From NCBI GenBank assembly GCA_964036315.1, contig CAXIWW010000817.1, positions 407,501 through 471,500 on the forward strand: a stretch of 64,000 bases of DNA, read 5' to 3'. The notes beneath the pieces are model-generated. The model saw nothing but the letters and a program-made list of their open reading frames with translations. It had not been told where the DNA came from and made no database searches. Of the stretch, positions 21,631-33,303 are shown one piece after another. Position 1 is the stretch's first letter. Each line of letters begins with the position of its first letter. Origin of the DNA: Acanthosepion esculentum (lineage: Eukaryota; Mollusca; Cephalopoda; Sepiida; Sepiidae). The translations under genes and the position numbers were made by a program.

Positions 21631-24214
21631 TTGCTCATAGCTGGGATCCTTTGTGATCAGAAGCCTTGCTGTCAGATGTAATTTATAATCATACATAGGA
21701 CTAGTTGGCAATGTGGTGCTGTTGGCACTTTTGCTATCAGCTGTTGGCACTTTTGCAATCAGCTCGTGGCACTTTTGCTATCAGCTGTTGGCACTTTTGC
21801 TATCAGCTGTGGTGCTTTTGGCACTTTTGCTATCAACTGGTGTTGTTCGCAAGTTTTTATATAAACATGTATTTTTATACTTTCATAGTATTTTTTTTTT
21901 AGTGGGCATCACTATTTGGTCATAGCTGGGACACTTTGTGATCAGAAGACTTGCTGTCAGATGTAGTTTATCGTCATACCTAGGACTAGTGGGCACTGTG
22001 GTGCTGTTGGCATTTTTGCTATCAGCTGTTGGCACTTTTGCTATCAGCTGTTGTCACTTTTGCTATCAGCTTTTGGCACATTTGGTATCAGCTGTTAACA
22101 CTTTTGCTATCAGCTGTTGGCTCTTTTGCTATCAGCTGTTGGCACTTTTGGTATTATCTGTTGGTACTTATGCTATCAACTGTTGGCATTTTGCTATCAG
22201 CTGTTGGCACTTTTGCTATCAGCTTTTGGCACTTTTGGTATCAGCTGTTGGCACTTTCGCTATCAGCTGTTGGCACTTTTCCTATCAGCTGTGGTGCTGT
22301 TGGCACTTTTGCTATCAACTGGTGTTGTTCGCAAGTTTTTATATAAACATGTATTTTTATATTTTCATAATGTTTTTTTTTTAGTGGGGGTCCACTATTT
22401 GCTCATAGCTAGGACCCTTTGTGATCAGAAGCCTTGCTGTCAGATGTAGTTTATAATCATACCTAGGACTAGTTGGAAATGTGGTGCTGTTGGCACTTTT
22501 GTTATCAGCTGTTGGCACTTTTGCTATCAGCTTTTGGCACTTTTGGTATCGGCTGTTGGCATTTTTGCTATCAGCTGTTGTTACTTTTGCTATCAGCTGT
22601 TGGTACTTTTGCTATCAGCTGTTGGCACTTTAGGTATCATCTGTTGGCACTTTTGCTATCATCTGTTGGCTCTTTTGCTATCAGCTTTTGGCACATATGG
22701 TATCAGCTGTTGGCACTTTCGCTATCAGCTGTTGGCACTTTTCCTATCAGCTGTGGTGCTGTTGGCACTTTTGATATCAACTGGTGTTGTTCGCAAGTTT
22801 TTATATAAACATGTATTTTTATATTTTCATAATGTTTTTTTTTTAATGGGGGTCCACTATTTGCTCATAGCTGGGACCCTTTGTGATCAGAAGCCTTGCT
22901 GTGAGATGTAGTTTATAGTCATACCTAGGACTAGTTGGCACTGTGGTGCTGTTGGCAGTTTTGCTATCATCTGTTGGCACTTTTGCTATCAACTGTTGGC
23001 ACTTTTGCTACAGCTGTTGTCACATTTGCTATCAGCTGTGGTGCTGTTGGCACTTTTGCTATCAACTGGTGTTGTTCGCAAGTTTTTATATAAACATGTA
23101 TATTTATACTTTCATAGTGTTTTTTGTTTTTAGTGGGGGGTCACTATTTGCTCATAGCTGGGAACCTTTGTGATCAGAAGACTTTTTGTCAGATATAGTT
23201 TATAGTCAAACCTAGGAGTATTTGGCACTGTGGTGCTGTTGGCACTTTTGCTATCAGCTGTTGGCACTTTTGCTATCAGCTGTGGTGCTGTTTGCACTTT
23301 TGCTATCAACTGGTGTTGTTTGCAAGTTTTTATATAAACATGTATTTTTATACTTTCATAATGTTTTTTTTAGTGGGGGGTAACTATTTGCTCATAGCTG
23401 GGACCCTTTGTGATCAGAAGCCTTGCTGTCAGATGTAGTTTATAGTCATACCAAGGACTAGTTGGCACTGTGGTGCTGTTGGCACTTTTGCTATCAGCTG
23501 TTGGCACTTTTGCTATCAGCTGTTGGCACTTCTGCTATCAGCTGTGGTGCAGTTGGCACTTTTGCTATCAACTGGTGTTGTTCGCAAGTTTTTATATAAA
23601 CATGTATTTTTATACTTTCATATTGTTTTTTTTAGTGGGGTGTCACTATTTGCTCATAGATTTGACCCTTTGTTTTCAGAAGCCTTGCTGTCAGATGTAG
23701 TTTATAGTCATACCTAGGACTAGTTGGCACTGTGGTGCTGTTGGCACTTTTGCTATCAGCTGTTGGCACTTTTGCTATTAGCTATTGGCACTTTTGCTAT
23801 CAGCTGTGGTGCTGTTGGCACTTTTGCTATCAACTGGTGTTGTTCGCAAGTTTTTATATAAACATGTATTTTTATACTTTCATAGTGTTTTTTTTTAGTG
23901 GGTGGTCACTATTTGCTCATAGCTGGGACCCTTTGTGATCAGAAGCCTTGCTGTCAGATTTAGTTCATAGTCATACATAGGACTCGTTGGCACTGTGGAG
24001 CTGTTGGCACTTTTGCTATAAGCTGTTGGCACTTTTGCTATCAGCTGTTGGCACTTTTGCTATCAGTTTTTGGCACTTTTGGTATCAGCTGTTGGCACTT
24101 TTGCTATCAGCTGTTGGCACTTTTGCTATCAGCTGTTGGCACTTTTGCTACCAGCTGTTGGCACTTTTGCTATCTGCTGTGGTGCTGTTGGCACTTTTGC
24201 TATCAACCGGTGTT

Positions 24215-25876
24215 GTTCGCAAGTTTTTATATAAACATGTATTTTTATACTTTCATAGTGTTTTTTTGTTTAGTGGGCGGTCACTATTTGCTCATAGCTG
24301 GGACACTTTGTGATCAGAAGACTTGCTGTCAGATGTAGTTTATCGTCATACCTAGGACTAGTGGGCACTGTGGTGTTGTTGGCATTTTTGCTATCAGCTG
24401 TTGGCACTTTTGCTATCAGCTGTTGGCACTTTTGGTATCATCTGTTGGTACTTATGCTATCAACTGTTGGCATTTTGCTATCAGCTTTTGGCACTTTTCC
24501 TATCAGCTTTTGGCACTTTTGCTATCAGCTGTTGGCACGTCTGCTATCAGCTGTTGGCAGTTTGCTATCAGCTGTTGGCACTTTTGCTATCAGCTTTTGG
24601 CACTTTTGGTATCAGCTGTTGGCACTTTCGCTATCAGCAGTTGGCACTTTTCCTATCAGCTGTGGTGCTGTTGGCACTTTTGCTATCAACTGGTGTTGTT
24701 CGCAAGTTTTTATATAAACATGTATTTTTATATTTTCATAGTGTTTTTTTTTTTAGTGGGGGTTCACTATTTGCTCATAGCTGGGAACCTTTGTGATCAG
24801 AAGCCTTGCTGTCAGATGTAGTTTATAATCATACCTAGGACTAGTTGGAATTGTGGTGCAGTTGGCACTTTTGCTATCAGCTGTTGGCACTTTTGATATC
24901 AGCTTTTGGTATCGGCTGTTGGCACTTTTGCTATCAGCTGTTGGTACTTTTGCTATCAGCTGTTGGCACTTTAGGTATCATCTTTTGGCACATTTGCTAT
25001 CAGCTGTTGGCACTTTTGCTATCAGCTTTTGGCACTTTTGCTATCAGCTGTTGGCACTTTTGCTATCAGCTGTTGGCACTTTTGCTATCAGCTGTGGTGC
25101 TGCTTGCACTTTTGCTATCAACTGGTGTTGTTAGAATTTTTTTATATAAACATGTATTTTTGTACTTTCATATTGTTTTTTTTTTAGGGGGGTAAATATT
25201 TGCTCATAGCTTGGACCCTTTGTGATCAGAAGCCTTGCTGTGAGATGTAGTTTATAGTCATACCTAGGACTAGTTGGCAATGTGGTGCTGTTGGCAGTTT
25301 TGCTATCAGCTGTTGGCACTTTTGCTATCAGCTGTTGGCACTTTTGCTATCAGCTGTTGTCACTTTTGCTATCAGCTGTGGTGATGTTGGCACTTTTGCT
25401 ATCAACTGTTGTTGTTCGCAAGTTTTTATATAAACATGTATTTTTATACTATCATAGTGTTTTTTTTTTAGTGGGGGGTCACTATTTGCTCATAGCTGGG
25501 ACCCTTTGTGATCAAAAGCCTTGCTGTCAGAAGTAGTTTATAATCATACCTAGGACTAGTTGGCACTGTGGTGCTGTTGGCACTTTTGCTATCAGCTGTT
25601 GGAACTTTTGCTATCAGCTGTTGGCACTTTTGCTATCAGCTGTTGGCACTTTTGCTATCAGCTGTTGGAAATTTTGCTATCAGCTGTTGGTAATTTTGGT
25701 ATCAGCTGTTGGCACTTTAGGTATCATCTGTTGGCACTTTTGCTATCAGCTGTTGGCACTTTTGCTATCTGCTGTTGGCACATTTGCTATCAGCTGTGGT
25801 GCTGTGTGCACTTTTGCTATCAACTGGTGTTGTTCGCAAGTTTTTATATAAACATGTATTTTCAAACTTTCATAGT
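24215..25876 (+). repeat. Segment B, copy 2
   Basis: This is the second copy of 19213-20882. On the left it continues into an intact unit (AACCGGTGTTGTTCGCAAG), so the original context of segment B is probably here, and copy 1 was placed next to segment A. On the right, after CATAGT, it continues with a different spacer from copy 1. Confidence 0.88.
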
Positions 25877-26299
25877 GTTTTTTTTTGTGTGGGGGGTAAC
25901 TGTTTGCTCATAGCTGGGACCCTTTTTGATCAAAAGCCTTGCTGTCAGATGTAGTTTATAGTGATACCTACGACTAGTTGGTAATGTGGTGCTGTTGGCC
26001 CTTTTGCTACCAGCTGTTGGCACTTTTGCTATCAGATGTTGGCACTTTTGCTATCAGCTGTAGGCACTTTTGCTATCAGCTGTTGGCACTTTTGCTATCA
26101 GCTGTGGTGCTGTTGGCACTTTTGCTATCAACTGGTGTTGTTCGCAAGTTTTTATATAAACATGTATTTTTGTATTATCATTGAGTTTTTTTTTTAGTGT
26201 GGGGTCACTATTTGCTCATAGCTAGGACCCTTTGTGATCAGAAGCCTTGCTGTCAGATGTAGTTTATAGTCATACCTAGGACTAGTTGGCACTGTGGTG

Positions 26300-26805
26300 C
26301 TGTTGGCACATTTGCTATCAGCTGTTGGCACTTTTGCTATCAGCTGTTGGCACTTTTGCTATCAGCTTTTGGCACTTTTGCTATCAGCTGTTGGCACTTT
26401 TGCTATCAGCTGTTGGCACTTTTGCTATCAGCTGTTGGCACTTTTGGTATCATCTGTTGGCACTTTTGCTATCAGCTGTTGGCACTTTTGCTATCAGCTT
26501 TTTGCACTTTTGGTATCAGCTGTTGGCACTTTTGGTATCATCTGTTGGCACTTTTGCTATCAGCTGTTGGCACTTTTGCTATCAGCTTTTTGCACTTTTG
26601 GTATCAGCTGTTGGCACTTTTTCTATCAGATGTTGGCACTTTTGCTATCAGCTGTTGGCACTTTTGGTATCATCTGTTGGTACTTTTGCTATCAGCTGTT
26701 GGCACTTTTTCTATCAGCTGTTGGCACTTTTGCTATAAGCTTTTGGCACTTTTGGTATCAGCTGTTGTCACTTTTGCTCTCATCTGTTGGGACTTTTACT
26801 ATCAG
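26300..26805 (+). repeat. Longest uninterrupted 22-bp monomer run (23 copies)
   Basis: The run spans 506 bp, exactly 23 times 22. Monomers fall into a few variants: the standard TTTTGCTATCAG, a G form (TTTTGGTATC), a CATCTG link and a CTTTTGG or CTTTTTG start. They recur in blocks, so groups of monomers were copied together. It lies in the last large unit before the first inversion point. Confidence 0.9.
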
Positions 26806-27009
26806 CTGTGGTGCTGTTTGCACTTTTGCTCTCAACTGGTGGTGTTCGCAGGTTTTTTTGTAAACATGTATTTTTTACTTTCATAGTGTTTTTTTTTTAG
26901 TGGGGGGTAACTATTTGCTCATAGCTGGGACCCTTTGTGATCAGAAGCCTTGCTGTCAGATGTAGTTTATAGTCATACCTAGGACTAGTTGGCAATGTGG
27001 TGCTGTTGG

Positions 27010-27070
27010 CACTTTTGCTATCAGCTGTTGGCACTTTTGCTATCAGTGCCAACAGCTGATAGCAAAAGTG
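27010..27070. repeat. Inversion point 1: perfect 24-bp inverted repeat, 13-nt loop
   Basis: The left arm (27010-27033) and right arm (27047-27070) are exact reverse complements separated by 13 nt. Orientation changes between 27046 and 27047, where only AG is shared. Beyond the perfect arms, monomer similarity continues with scattered mismatches. It could extrude as a cruciform or fold back as single-stranded DNA or RNA. Confidence 0.93.
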
Positions 27071-28314
27071 TCAACAGCTGATAGCAAAAGTGCCACCAGC
27101 TGATAACAAAAGTGCCAAAAGCAGATAGCAAAAGTTCCAACAGCTGATAGCAAAAGTGCCAACAGCACCACAGTGCCGACTAGTCCTAGGTATGACTATA
27201 AACTACATCTGACAGCAAGGCTTCTGATCACAAAGGGTCCCAGCCATGAGCAAATAGTGACACCCCACTAAAAAAAAAACACTATGAAAGTATAAACATA
27301 CATGTTTATATAAAAACTTGCGAACAACACCAGTTGATAGCAAAAGCGCGAACAGCACCAGAGCTGATAGCAAAAGTGCCAACAGCTGATAGCAAAAGTG
27401 TCAACAGCTGATACCAAAAGTGCCAAAAGCTGATACCAAAAGTGCCAACAGCTGATAGAAAAAGTGCCAACATCTGATAGCAAATGTGCGCAACAGCACC
27501 ACAGTGCCAACTAGTCCTAGGTATGACTATAAACTACATCTGACAGCAAGGCTTCTGATCACAAAGGGTCCCAGCTATGTGCAAATAGTGACCCACACTA
27601 AAAAGAAACACTATGAAAGTATAAAAATACATGTTTATATAAAAACTTGCGAACAAAACCAGTTGATAGCAAAAGTGCCAACAGCTGATAGCAAAAGTGC
27701 CAACAGCTGGTAACAAAAGTGCCAACAGCTGATAGCAAAAGTGCCAACAGCACCGCAGTGCCAAATAGTCCTAGGTATGACTATAAACTACATCTGACAG
27801 CAAGGCTTCTGATCACAAAGGGTCCCAGCTATGAGCAAATAGTGACGCGCCACTAAAAAAAAACTCTATGAAAGTATAAAAATACATGTTTATATAAAAA
27901 CGTGCGAACAACACCAGATGATAGCAAAAGTGCAATAAGAACCACAGCTGATATCAAAAGTGCCAACAGCTGATAGCGAAAGTGCAAACAGCTGATAGCA
28001 AAAGTGCCAACAGCTGATAGCAAAAGTGCCAACAGATGATACCAAAAGTGCCAACAGCTGATAGCAAAAGTGCAAACAGCTGATAGCAAAAGAGCCAACA
28101 GCTGATACCAAAAGTGCCAAAAGCTTATAGCAAAAGTGCCAACAGCTGATAGCAAAAGTGCCAACAGCTGATAGCAAAAGTGCCAACAGCTGATAGCAAA
28201 AGTGCCAACAGCACCATAGTGCCAACTAGTCCTAGGTATGAGTATAAACTACATCTGACAGCAAGGCTTCTGATCACAAAGGGTCCCAGCTATGAGCAAA
28301 TAGTGACACCCCAC

Positions 28315-29370
28315 TTAAAAAAAAACACTATGAATGTATAAAAATACATGGTTATATAAAAACTTGCGAACAACACCAGTTGATAGCAAAAGTGCCAACA
28401 GCACCACACCTGATAGCAAAAGTGCCAAAAGCTGATAGCAAAAGTGCCAACAGCTGATAGCAAAAGTGCCAACAGATGATACCAAAAGTGCCAACAGTTG
28501 ATAGCAAAAGTGCCAACAGAAGATAGCAAAAGTGCCTAAAGCTGATAGCAAAAGTGCAAACAGCTGATAGCAAAAGTTCCAACAGATGATACGAAAAGTG
28601 CCAACAGCGAATAGCAAAAGTACCAACAGATGATACCAAAAGTGCCAACAGCTGATAGCAAAAGTGCCAAAAGCTGATAGCAAAAGTGCCAACAGCTGAT
28701 AGCAAAAGTCCCAACAGATGATACCAAAATTGCCAACAGCTGATAGCAAAAGTGCCAACAGCTGATAGCAAAAGTGCAAACAGCTGATAGCAAAAGTGCC
28801 AACAGCTGATAGCAAAAGTGCCAACAGCTGATAGCAAAAGTGCCAACAGCACCACAGTGCCAACTAGTCCTAGGTATGACTATAAACTACATCTGACAGC
28901 AAGGCTTCTGATCACAAAGGGTCCCAGCTATGAGCAAATGGTGACACCCCACTTAAAAAAAACACTATGAATGTATAAAAATACATGATTATATAAAAAC
29001 TAGCGAACAACACCAGTTGATAGCAAAAGTGCCAACAGCACCACACCTGATAGCAAAAGTGCCAACAGCTGATAGCAAAAGTGCCAAAAGGTGATAGCAA
29101 AAGTGCCAACAGATGATACCAAAAGTGCCAACAGCTGATAGCAAAAGTGCCAAAAGCTGATAGCAAAAGTGCCAACAGCTGATAGCAAAAGTCCCAACAG
29201 ATGATACCAAAATTGCCAACAGCTGATAGCAAAAGTGCCAACAGCTGATAGCAAAAGTGCAAACAGCTGATAGCAAAAGTGCCAAAAGCTGATAGCAAAA
29301 TTGCCAACAGCTGATAGCAAAAGTGCCAACAGCTGATAGCAAAAGTGCCAACAGCACCATAGTGCCAACT
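28315..29370 (-). repeat. Adjacent long-unit duplication differing by six monomers
   Basis: Two neighbouring units share private spacer variants: CACCCCACTTAAAA, and GTTATATAAA or ATTATATAAA after ACATG, plus GCACCACACCTGATAGC. The offset is about 637 bp at the low-coordinate end and 505 bp at the high end. The 132-bp difference equals six monomers, as expected from slippage or unequal exchange inside the monomer run. Confidence 0.8.
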
Positions 29371-30740
29371 AGTCCTAGGTATGACTATAAACTACATGTG
29401 ACAGCAAGGCTTCTGATCACAAAGGGTCCCAGCTATGAGCAAATAGTGACCCCCCACTAAGAAAAAAAACACTATGAAAGTATAAAAATACATGTTTATA
29501 TAAAAAATTGTGAACAACACCAGTTGATAGCAAAAGTGCCAACAGCACCCCAGCTGATAGCAAAAGTGCCAACAGCTGATAGCAAAAGTGCCAACAGCTG
29601 ATAGCAAAAGTGCCAACAGCTGATAGCAAAATTGAAAACAGCTGATACCAAAAGTGCCAAAAGCTGATAGCAAAAGTGCAAACAGCTGATACCAAAAGTG
29701 CCAAAAGCTGATAGCAAAAGTGCCAACAGCTGATAGCAAAAGTGCCAACAGCACCACAGTGCCAACTAGTCCTAGGTATGACTATAAACTGCATCTGACA
29801 GCAAGGATTCTGACCACAAAGGGTACAAGCTATGAGCAAATAGTGACCCCCTCTAAAAAAAAAACACTATGAAAGTATAAAAATACATGTTTATATAAAA
29901 ACTTGCGAACAACACCAGTTGATAGCAAAAGTGCCAACAGCACCACAGCTAATAGCAAAAGTGCCAACAGCTGATAGCAAAAGTGCCAACAGCTGATAGC
30001 AATAGTGCCAATAGCTGATAGCAAAAGTGCCAACAGAACCACATTGCCAACTAGTCCTAGGCATGACTATAAACTACATCTGACAGCAAGGCTTCTGACC
30101 ACAAAGTGTCCCAGCTATGAGCAAATAGTGACCCCCCACTAAAAAAAAACACTATGAATGTATAAAAATACATGTCTATATAAAAACTTGCGAACAACAC
30201 CAGTTGATAGCAAAAGTGCCAACAGCACCACAGCTGATAGCAAAAGTGCCAACAGCTGATAGCAAAAGTGCCAACAGCTGATAGCAAAAGTGCCAAAAGC
30301 TGATAGCAAAAGTGCCAACAGCTGATAGCAAAAAAGCCAACAAATGATACCAAAAGTGCCAACATCTGATAGCAAAAGTGCCAACAGCTGATAGCAAAAG
30401 TGCCAACAGCTGATAGCAAAAGTGCCAACAGCTGATACCAAAAGTGCCAAAAGCTGATAGCAAAAGTGCCATCAGCTGATAGCAAATGTGCCAACAGCTG
30501 ATAGCAAAAGTGCCAAGAGCTGATCGAAAAATTGCCAACAGCTGATAGCAAAAGTTCCAACAGCTGATAGCAAAAGTGCCAACAGCTGATAGCAAAAGTG
30601 CCAACAGCTGATACCAAATGTGCGAAAAGCTGATAGCAAACGTGCCAACAGCTGATAGCAAAAGTGCCAACAGCTGATAGCAAAAGTGCCAACAGCTGTT
30701 ACCGAAAGTGCCAAAAGCTGATAGCAAAAAGTGCCAACAG

Positions 30741-30775
30741 CTGATAGCACAAAAAACAGTATGAATGTATAAAAA
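30741..30775 (-). repeat. Unit with about two-thirds of its spacer deleted
   Basis: Monomer sequence (CAGCTGATAGC) runs directly into the poly-A part of the spacer (ACAAAAAACAGTATG). The segment normally between them, with CCTAGG and the GGGTC/GACCC hairpin, is missing. This removes the usual stop codon on the - strand and makes the long apparent ORF there. Confidence 0.85.
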
Positions 30776-30999
30776 TACATGTTTATATAAAAAATTGCGA
30801 ACAACACCAGTCGATAGCAAAAGTGCCAACAGCACCACAGCTGATAGCAAAAGTACCAACAGCTGATAGCAAAAGTGCCAACAGCTGATAGCAAAAGTGC
30901 CAACAGCTGATAGCAAAAGTGCCAACAGCACCACAGTGCCAACTAGTCCTAGGTATGACTATAAACTACATCTGAAACAAAGGGTGGCAACTATGAGCA

Positions 31000-31045
31000 A
31001 GTAGTGACCCCCCACTAAAAAAAAAACACTATCAGCTGTTCGAAC
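31000..31045. repeat. Inversion point 2: CTAT microhomology junction
   Basis: A - strand spacer reading ACTAAAA...ACACTAT changes at 31029-31032 into a + strand monomer reading CTATCAGCTG. CTAT belongs to both sides. The last - spacer is also damaged: around 30975 CATCTG is followed by AAACAAAGGGTGGCAAC, so about ten bases are lost. This fits end joining rather than homologous exchange. Confidence 0.9.
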
Positions 31046-33303
31046 TTTTGCTATCAGCTGTTGGCACTTTTGCTATCAGCTGCTGGCACTTTTGCTATCA
31101 ACTGGTGTTGTTCGCAAGTTTTTATATAAACATGTATTTTTATACTTTCATAGTGATTTTTTTTTTATTGGGGGGTCACTATTTGCTCATAGCTGGGACC
31201 CTTTGTGATCAGAAGCCTTGCTGTCAGATGTAGTTAATAGTCATACCTAGGACTAGTTGGCACTGTGGTGCTCTTGGCACTTTTGCTATCAGCTGTTGGC
31301 ACTTTTGCTATCAGCTTTTGGCACTTTGGCTATCAGCTGTTGGCACTTTTGGTATCAGCTGTTGGCACATTTGCTATCAGCTGTGGTGCTGTTTGCACTT
31401 TTACTATCAACTGGTGTTGTTCCCAAGTTTTTATATAAACATGTATATTTTTACTTTCATTGTGTTTTTTTTTAGTGGGGTGTCACTATTTTCTCATAGC
31501 TGGGACCCTTTGTGATCAGAAGCCTTGCTGTCAGATGTAGTTTATAATCATACCTAGGACTAGTTGGCACTGTAGTGCTGTTGGCACTTTTGCTATCAGC
31601 TGTTGGCACTTTTGCCATCAGCTGTTGGCACTTTTGCTATCAGCTGTTGGCACTTTTGCTATCAGCTGTTGGCACTTTTGCTATCAGCTGTGGTGCTGTT
31701 GGCACTTTTGCTATCAACTGGTGTTGTTCGCAAGTTTTTATATAATCATGTATTTTTATACTTTCATAGTTTTTTTTTTGTAGTTGGGGGTCACTATTTG
31801 CTCATTTTTGGGACCTTTTGTGATCAGAAGCCTTGCTATCAGATTTAGTTTATAGTCATACCTAAGACTATTTGGCACTGTGGTGCTGTTGGCACTTTTG
31901 CTATCAGCTGTTGGCCCTTTTGCTATCAGCTGTTGGCACTTTTGCTATCAGATGTTGGAACTTTTGCTATCAGCTGTTGGCACTTTTGCTATCAACTGGT
32001 GTTGTTCGCAAGTTTTTATATAAACATGTATTTTTATACTTGCATAGTGATTTTTTTTTTATTGGGGGGTCACTATTTGCTCATAGCTGGGACCCTTTGT
32101 GATCAGAAGCCTTGCTGTCAGATGTAGTTTATAGTCATACCTCGGACTAGTTGGTACTGTGGTGCTGTTGGCACTTTTGCTAACAGCTGTTGGCACTTTT
32201 GCTATCAGCTGTTGGAACTTTTGCTATCAGCTGTTGGCACTTTTGCTATCAACTGGTGTTGTTCGCAAGTTTTTATATAAACATGTATTTTTATACTTTC
32301 ATAGTGATTTTTTTTTATTGGGGGGTCACTATTTGCTCATAGCTGGGACCCTTTGTGATCAGAAGCCTTGCTGTCAGATGTAGATTATAGTCATACCTAG
32401 GACTAGTTGGCACTGTGGTGCTGTTGGCACTTTTGCTATCAGCTGTTGGCACGTTTGCTATCAGCTGTTGGCACTTTTGCTATCAGCTGTGGTGCTGTTT
32501 GCACTTTTGCTATCAATTGGTGTTGTTCGCAAGTTTTTATATAAATATGTATATTTTTACTTTCATAGTGTTTTTTTTTAGTCGGGTGTCACTATTTGCT
32601 CATAGCTGGGACCCTTTGTGATCAGAAGCCTTACTGTCAGATGTAGTTTATAATCATACCTAGGACTAGTTGGCACTGTATTGCTGTTGGCACTTTTGCT
32701 ATCAGCTGTTGGCACGTTTGCTATCAGCTGTTGGCACTTTTGCTATCAGCTGTTGGCACTTTTGCTATCAGCTGTGGTGCTGTTGGCACTTTTGCTATCA
32801 ACTGGTGTTGTTCGCAAGTTTTTATAGAAACATGTTTTCTTATACTTTCATAGTTTTTTTTTTTAGTTGGGGGTCACAACTTGCTCAAAGCTGGGACCCT
32901 TTGTGATCAGAAGCCTTGCTGTCAGATGTAGTTTATAGTCATACCTAACACTAGTTGGCACTGTGGTGCTGTTGGCACTTTTGCTATCAGCTGTTGGCAC
33001 TTTTGCTATCAGATGTTGGAACTTTTGCTATCAGCTGTTTGCACTTTTGCTATCAACTGTTGTTGTTCGCAAGTTTTTATATAAACATGTATTTTTATAC
33101 TTTCATAGTGATTTTTTTTTATTGGGGGGTCACTATTTGCTCATAGCTGGGACACTTTGTGATCAGAAACCTTGCTGTCAGATGTAGTTTATAGTCATAT
33201 CTAGGACTAGTTGGCACTGTGGTGCTGTTGGCACTTTTGCTATCAGCTGTTGGCACTTTTGCTATCAGCTTTTGGCACTTTTGGTATCAGCTGTTGGCAC
33301 TTG

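Larger units (their letters stand above)
4347..27046 (+). repeat. Satellite orientation block 1 (+)
   Basis: About 65 complete spacers and two truncated ones read in the + direction (GTTCGCAAG, TTTATATAAA, poly-T, GGGTCACTATTTGC, CCTAGGACTAGT, in that order). Units up to about 13 kb are short, mostly 240-370 bp. From about 13 to 17.5 kb many are 545-635 bp, and the longest, about 705 bp, lies at 26155-26860. The block ends in a fold-back junction. Confidence 0.95.
27047..31028 (-). repeat. Satellite orientation block 2 (-)
   Basis: About nine spacers read in the reverse direction (GTCCTAGGTATGAC, GGGTCCCAGCTATGAG, poly-A, TTTATATAAA). One unit is truncated near 30750. The longest apparent ORF of the window, 252 codons at 30176-30934 on the - strand, lies here and is a product of the 22-bp period. 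Confidence 0.95.

Noticed and set aside
30176..30934. Long ORFs in the array (252 codons here; also 211 codons at 30057-30692, 194 at 13121-13705 and 189 at 26294-26863)
   Set aside because: They follow from a stop-free 22-bp monomer, occur in all three frames at once, end at the same spacer stop codon and lengthen only where a spacer is deleted. No known domain or codon bias is visible.
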